Source of the DNA: Ailanthus altissimus
Lineage: Eukaryota; Streptophyta; Magnoliopsida; Sapindales; Simaroubaceae
DNA: 64,000 nt
Direction of reading: 5' to 3'
Assembly (NCBI GenBank): GCA_946807835.1
Contig: OX327683.1
Span: forward strand, 2,857,001-2,921,000
Below the pieces are notes generated by a model that was not told the DNA's origin, ran no database searches, and saw only the letters and a list, made by a program, of their open reading frames with translations. Below are positions 58,440 through 64,000 of the stretch, one piece after another. The position numbers were made by a program, and so were the translations under genes. Positions within the stretch are counted from its first letter, which is position 1. Every line of letters starts with the position of its first letter.

Positions 58440-59690
58440 AAAGGGCCACTCCATCTTGAACTTAATTTTTCAGGAAATATGTGAAGTCGAGAATTATAAA
58501 GTAAAACCTTCTGACCAGTGTCAAATATTTTTCTTTGAATTTTTTTTATCATGAAAAGCTTTGATTTTAGCTTTATGAATTTTCGAATTCTCATATGCAT
58601 CATTTTCTCAATTCTTCAAGTTCATTTATTTATAATTTACGTATGTATCCAACAGAATTAGGATTTGCATTGAAAGTTTTAATTGCCCAGTAAGCTTTAT
58701 GCTCAAGTTCCACAGGTAAGTGACAAGATTTTCCATAAACTATCCTATAGGGAGACATACCCAATAAAGTTTTAAAAGCAGTTCTATAAGTTCACAGTGC
58801 ATCATTTAGTCTTAAAGACCAATCTTTGCAATTTGAGTTTACAGTTTTTTCTAAAATTTATTTTATCTCCCTATTTGCTAATTCAACTTGTCTACTTATC
58901 TGAGGATGATAAGAGGTGGTGACTTTATGAGTCATACCATATTTTTTCATTAATGTTTCAAATGGTCTATTACAAAAATGCTTACCCCCATCACTTATAA
59001 TGGCTCGAGGGATTCCAAATCGACTTAAGATATTTTCTTTCAAAATTTCATGACTATTTTATGGTCATTATTTCGACATGGAATAACCTCAATCCATTTT
59101 GAGACATAATTTACTACAACTAAGATATACGTAAATTCAAATGATAACGAAAATGGTCCCATAAAATCAATCCCCCAATAATCAAATATTTTAATAACAA
59201 GAATGGGGTTTAAAGGCCTCATGTTTCGTTTTTGAAATTAATCCCAACTTTTGATAATTTTCACACGTTATACAAAATGCATGTGTATCTTTAAATAAAG
59301 TGGGCCAATAAAATTTACACTTTTAAAATTTTTGCAGCTGTTTTCTTTGATGAGAAATGTCCCCCCACATGCTTCAGAATGAAAAAATTCAATAACTTTA
59401 CTTACCTCATTGTTGGGTATGCATCTTCGAAATATTTGGTCACGACAATATTTAAAGAGATAAGAATCATCCCAATAAAACTTTCTTATCTCAATTGAAA
59501 ATTTCTTTTTCTCTTAAGCATTCCATTGAGGTGGCATTTCTCTTGTTATAAGAAAATTAACAATATTAGCATACCAAGGCATTGTAACAGTAGAAAATAA
59601 AAATTCATCGAAAAAAGAATCATTAATAGGTGTTATTTCTGTTGATGAATTTGGTGCGAGTCTTGATAAGTGATCTACAACAACATCTCA
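58440..59690 (-). pseudogene. Integrase of the LOG-bearing element
   Basis: The core shows [12 protein letters not shown] (first Asp), [25 protein letters not shown] (second Asp) and [18 protein letters not shown] (Glu). The 59240-59690 part holds a damaged N-terminal zinc region. Downstream, 58440-58857 keeps 'YR...YG..CHLP.ELE'-type remnants of the C-terminus. Split by stops at 59037 and 58857. Confidence 0.85.
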
Positions 59691-60412
59691 GCTCCCTTCT
59701 TATCCTTGATAGTGATAATAAATTCTTGAAGTAATAGAATCCATTGAATTAGCCTTGGTTTTGCATCCTGTTTTGACATTAAGTATCTTACAACAACATG
59801 GTTAGTAAATACAATAGTTGAAGAACCAATTAAGTAAGAATAAAATTTGTCCAATGAAAATATTACAGCAAGTAGTTCTTTTTCAGATGTTGTGTAATTC
59901 ATTTATTCACTGTTTAAAGTTATACTTGCGTAATAAATTACATAGGATTTACCTTCCTTTCTTTGTTCTAATACAGCACCAACAACGTAGTCACTGGCAT
60001 CACACATAAGCTCAAAAGGTAAAGACCAGTCAGGAGATTGTATGATAGGAGTAGATGTTAAGAGGCCAATTAATTTTTCAAACGAATTTTGACACTCTTG
60101 AGTCCACTTAAATGATACATCTTTTTCTAAGAGGTTACAAACAGGTTTAGATATATTACAAAATTTTTTGATGAACCTCCTATAGAATCTAACATGTCCT
60201 AAAAAGGATCGGACTTCTCTGACTGTTTTTTGTGGAGGCAAATGTGTAATGAGTTTAACTTTTGCCTTATCCACTTCAATTCCTTTAGAAGACACTACAT
60301 GTCCCAAAATAATTTCAGAAGTAACCATGTAATGGCATTTTTCCCAATTCAATACAAGGCTCTTTTCTTTACATCTTTTTAAGACATTTTCTAAGTTTTC
60401 AAGACAATTCAA
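59675..60412 (-). pseudogene. RT thumb and RNase H of the LOG-bearing element
   Basis: SLVLNWEKCHYMVTSEIILGH and RSFLGHVRFYRRFIKKFCNI (connection), then WSLPFELMCDASDYVVGAVL, one stop, [20 protein letters not shown] and [15 protein letters not shown]. Nearly continuous; only a stop at 59903 separates the two open stretches. Confidence 0.9.
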
Positions 60413-61019
60413 TACAAGGCTCTATTCCAAAAGAATTTTCAAACACAGTTAAATCATCCATAAAAACTTCTACATAATGCTCAATCATGTCACTAAAAAT
60501 GCTTAACAAACATCTCTAAAATGTTATTGGGGCATTACAAAGTTCAAAGGGCATTCTTTTAAAAGCAAAGGTCCCAAAATGGCATGTAAATGTAGTCTTT
60601 TCTTGATCCTCTAGTGCTATGGAAATTTGATAATAGCCAGAACAACCATCTAGAAAGCAATAGTAGGGATGTCCTGTTACTCTTTCTATAATTTGATCAA
60701 GGAATGGTAAAGGAAAATGGTCTTTTCTAGTAGCCGAGTTCAACTTCCTATAATCTATGCACATCCTCTAACTAGATGAGACTCGAGTTGGTATTAACTC
60801 ACATTTTTTATTTTTAATGACTGTGATTCCAGATGTTTTTGGTACTACCTGAGTAGGACTTACCCACTTACTATTTGAGATAAAATAGATAATTCCTACT
60901 TCAAGTAATTTGAGACTTTCAGCTTTCACTACTTCTTTCATATGTGGATTTAATCTCATTTGAGGTTGTTGGAAAGTTTTGACATTATCCTCTAGGTGTA
61001 TTCTATGTGTGCAAATCAA
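60413..61019 (-). pseudogene. Reverse transcriptase of the LOG-bearing element
   Basis: Begins with VVKAESLKLLEVGIIYFIS and VVPKTSG (61019-60768), a stop, then MCIDYRKLNSATRKDHFPLP, CFLDGCSGYYQI and RMPFELCNAPITF (60764-60516). The catalytic VEVFMDD is near 60450. An 18 bp phrase 'caattcaatacaaggctc' occurs twice (60345 and 60404), hinting at a small duplication. Confidence 0.88.
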
Positions 61020-61023
61020 AAGA

Positions 61024-61503
61024 TTAATACCATTTATGTATTTTAAAGTCCACCCAAATTTTCAATAATTCAATCAACTTACCTTTTTGTTCGCTTATGA
61101 GTGTAGAAGAGATTACCACCGGGTAAGTTTGTTTCGCTCTAAGAAATGTATATTTCAGTCCTTCAGGCAGAGGTTTTAACTTCAACTTTGAAATATCATT
61201 TTGTTTATCCTCATTTTCTTCCAATTCTTCAAACTTTAATTTTCATCCTTTATTTTTAATCACCTGTGCACGGTTAAGTAAAGAACATATGTTAGAGATT
61301 TCAGGATCTAATTGTATATTTGACTTAAATGAATTTATTAAACACATTTCTAAAGGATCAGTAGAACTCCCTTTTTGAATATGATCCTCCACAATCGTTT
61401 CAATCATGTCACCTTTTTCACTTTTATCCTCCCCTTCATATGGTTGCTTACACATATTAAAAACATTGAGTTTAAGTGTCATGTTTTCAAATGAAAGCTT
61501 CAT
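61024..61503 (-). pseudogene. Linker between protease and RT
   Basis: KLKLKPLPEGLKYTFLRAKQ, then YPVVISSTLISEQKGKLIEL: the conserved lead-in to RT in this clade (LPPHLKYAFL..., L...E..LL..L). The upstream part (61503-61243) is weakly conserved. Confidence 0.75.
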
Positions 61504-61506
61504 TAC

Positions 61507-62058
61507 TCAATTCCTGTAATTAATCAAAGCATTAGAAGTTGTTAAAAATGGACGACAAAAAATAACAGGTATCGGATTACATCCTTTAACAGGTTCTGTG
61601 TCTAAGATAATAAAATTCACAAGATATATGAATTTATCAACTTGAACTAAAACATCTTCAACTGTCCCTCTTGGTACTTTTATTGATCTATCGGTAAGTA
61701 AAAGAGTTACAGAAGTTAATTTTAACTCACCGAGATTGAGCTGCTGATAAACTGAATACGGCAATAAATTCACACTAGCACCAAGATCAAGTAAGGCTTG
61801 TTCAATTTTATGACTTCCAATAATACATGAAATTATAGGACAACCAGGGTCTTTATATTTCAAAGCATTATTGTTCTGAAGAATAGCACTTACTTGTTCA
61901 ACTAAAAATGCTTTCTTTTTCACATTCAGTTTTCGTTTTACTATGCATAAATCCTTCAAATTTTTTGCATAAAATGGAACCTGTTTAATAGCATCCAATA
62001 AAAGAATATTAACTTTTACCTGTTTAAAGATTTCAAAAATTTCAAGATTGTGATTCAT
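61507..62058 (-). pseudogene. Protease of the LOG-bearing element
   Basis: PGCPIISCIIGSHKIEQALLD then LGASVNLLPYSVYQQLNLGE is the aspartic protease core in its DLGAS form, typical of the clade. LTDRSIKVPRGTVEDVLVQVDKF and NPIPVIFCRPFLTTSNALI follow. One open stretch of 183 residues; as a stretch it is intact. Confidence 0.9.
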
Positions 62059-62229
62059 CTTCTTAGTATTACGTAATGCATGAGAAAATGAGAGTGGAGG
62101 TGAGGGTTTGATGTTTTCTTCATTAGGTACAGGTTCAATATTTTCCTTACCCTTAGAGATTGATTCATCGCTCTCATGAGGTTCAAAAATTTCTTTTTTA
62201 ACAATTTTACTACTTCAAAGAGTGATAAC

Positions 62230-63697
62230 TACTTTAACTTCCTGAACTACATCTATTTGAGTTATATTGTCCTTTGGGGTTTGGCTGTGGTTGAAAAGGA
62301 AATTTTCCTTTCTCATGAATGTTCAGTGCAGATGCAAATTTAGCAAGAGTATCTTTCAAATCAGCAAATGTTTGAGCATTTTGAGAATTAACAAACTCTT
62401 GCTTTTCAATGAATGTATGCAAAGTTTCTTCAAGATTTTTCCTAGGAGGTGGGACATATGGTGCATAACCTTGACGATTTTAAAAATTTTGGTGTGGTTG
62501 GAAAGGTGGTTGTGAAGCCTGTGCTTGAGTGTCATTCCTCCAATTAAAATTCGGGTGATTTCACCATCTAGAATTATTGTTTTGTGAATATGGGTCATTG
62601 TTTGACCGCTTGAACGTGTTTAGAACATTGACTTGGTCATGGAGACATTTCCTAAATGCAGGAAAAGTTGGGCAATCATTGGTAGAGTGATCATGGGTTT
62701 TACAAATGTGACACACAATTTCTTGAACAGATTTTATTTGACCACTCTTTTTCATTTCTAAGCTTTCGACTTTTCTAACAAGGGATGCTAATTTAGCTTG
62801 AAGGTTACGGTCTTCCCTAAGGTGATAAATACCCCCACTAGATGTAGTGGTTTGATTTTTACTAAGTGCCTCATAGGTACCAACAGTGTCCCAATTTTGA
62901 GCATTTTCTGCTAGTAAGTCAAGATAGTTCATTGCCTCTTCTGGGTCTTTGTCCTCAAATGTTCCATTACACATCATTTCTACCATTTGCCTAACTTAGG
63001 GTGTTAAGCCCTCATAGAAATTTGAGACTAGTCTCCATGTTTCAAAGTCATGATGGGGACAGGTATTAAGTAATTCTTTATACATTTTTCAATATTGGTA
63101 AAGGGTCTCTCCTGATTTTTGTGCAAAAGTGGTGATTTTTCTTTTGAAAGAATTTGTTCTATGGGAAGGAAAAAACATTTTCAAGAATTGTTGTTGCATC
63201 TCAACCCATAAAGAAATGGATCCTGACATAAGGTTTTATAGCCATGTTTTACCTTTATCTTTTAAAGAAAAAGGGAAAAGCTTAAGTCGAATTGTGTTCA
63301 TACTACAATTTTGGTCATTATACGTGTTACACATTTCTTCAAATTCTTTTAGATGTAGATAAAAGTTCTCTGCATCTAAACTATAAAAAGTGGGTAAAAA
63401 TTGGATAATTCATGGCTTAAAATTAAAATACGTTGCATCTGGAGGAAAAATTAAGCAAGATGGTGCATCGGTTCGTGTAGGGTTCATATAGTCTCTAAGT
63501 GTCCTAGGTCGGTTATGGTCATTATGTTGAGACTGATTGTCCCTTGAGTCTATGAGTCCCTCAATTTAATTTTCACTCATGGTGTTAATTGGTGAAGAAT
63601 GAGAAGATGAAAGAGAATCTAACAAATTATTAAAGGAAGTTTCGAAATTACCTTTCACCAAACGATGAGAATTAGGATCTCGAAACCAACTGCTCAT
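62230..63697 (-). pseudogene. gag of the LOG-bearing element
   Basis: Starts at ATG 63697 (MSSWFRDPNSHRLVKGNF). Then come RPRTLRDYMNPTRTDAPSCL and the capsid block KGKTWLYNLM with FLKMFFPSHRT. FEDKDPEEAMNYLDLLAENA and the zinc knuckle CHICKTHDHSTNDCP (CX2CX4HX4C) are near 62700. Stops occur near 63552 and 62996 and near the 3' end. Confidence 0.85.
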
Positions 63698-63870
63698 AAA
63701 AAGAAATAAAATAAAATACAATAACAATAAATAATACAAATAAGAGAAAAAAATAAAATATTAAACACAAGTAAATAAAATAGGCAAAACTAAAAGTAAA
63801 ATAAAGATAAATAATTAGAAGTTAGATTAATAATGTTAGATTGTATAATAAAAAGTTAATAAATAAATAG

Positions 63871-64000
63871 TAGGACGCTCAGCCTTCCATAAAAATAAAG
63901 ACAGAATAATAAATAAAGTAAAACAAGTTAGGAGGCTCAACCTTCTATGAAAATAAAAAACAAATAATAAATAAAGAGTAGGAGGCTCAGCCTTCCATGA
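63871..64000 (-). repeat. Tandem repeat in the leader of the LOG-bearing element
   Basis: Units beginning 'tagga[cg]gctca[ag]ccttc[ct]at' start at 63871, 63929 and 63979, separated by A-rich 'aataaataaag' spacers. It continues to the window edge. 63700-63870 is AT-rich leader without motif. Confidence 0.8.

Larger units (their letters stand above)
53826..64000 (-). mobile_element. Ogre/Tat/Athila-type Ty3/gypsy element carrying a LOG gene (5' end outside)
   Basis: Read right to left: leader with tandem repeats, gag, protease, RT, RNase H, integrase, two unrecognised frames, LOG, spacer, polypurine tract, 3' LTR. Protease DLGASVNLLP, RT FMDD and integrase WGIDFMGPF with YVSKW place it in the Ogre/Tat/Athila clade. 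The extra genes sit where Athila elements carry an env-like frame. The 5' LTR, primer site and target duplication lie beyond 64000. Domains carry stops, so it is not autonomous. Confidence 0.85.

Overview
This window is nuclear DNA of a flowering plant, most likely a eudicot; I cannot name the species. It is very AT-rich. Only one host gene looks intact: an AP2/ERF transcription factor of group X (ERF113/RAP2.6L type) on the minus strand, two exons at 6968-6746 and 4664-4054 with a 2.1 kb intron. No tRNA or rRNA gene was recognised, and nothing suggests a bacterial or organelle source, apart from three GC-richer pieces that may be an old mitochondrial insertion.

Layout. 1-3700 is non-coding and holds an LTR-like direct repeat; its first 1.8 kb recurs almost unchanged at 25.6-27.4 kb. 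4-7.3 kb is the ERF gene and its promoter. 7.3-14.3 kb is AT-rich spacer with degenerate minisatellites. From 14.3 kb on the window is almost entirely transposable elements. 14.6-15.7 kb is a Copia-type LTR with a 195 bp tandem duplication at its edge. 15.9-19 kb holds two diverged hAT-like elements with a solo Copia LTR between them. 19.0-47.8 kb is a nest: a probable hAT-like shell interrupted by a Copia element (19441-47193, target duplication tatag/tataa). That element is split near its RNase H end by GC-richer DNA, which in turn holds a Ty3/gypsy chromovirus remnant (24738-38546, catgt/catgc) and a second Copia element (38656 to about 46126). 47.8-50.9 kb is spacer plus a minus-strand Copia RNase H remnant. 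50.9-53.8 kb is a deleted Ty3/gypsy element. 53826 to the window end is a minus-strand Ty3/gypsy element of the Ogre/Tat/Athila group, whose 5' end lies outside.

The most notable content is in that last family. Between integrase and 3' LTR, in sense orientation, it carries a full-length intronless reading frame of a LOG protein, the enzyme that releases active cytokinin from its riboside monophosphate. The frame has a TATA box 73 bases upstream of its ATG. A second copy sits inside the chromovirus (31255-30602), with a solo LTR of the same family inserted exactly at its stop codon. Neither copy has a frameshift; both have premature stops, two of them shared and the rest explained by G-to-A or C-to-T changes. 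A cytokinin-activation gene was therefore captured by an LTR retrotransposon and multiplied with it. The chromovirus also contains an unrecognised broken gene remnant with its own TATA box (33093-31960).

All retroelement coding regions here carry stops or frameshifts, so no element looks autonomous. Assignments rest on reading motifs by eye; no database search was run.
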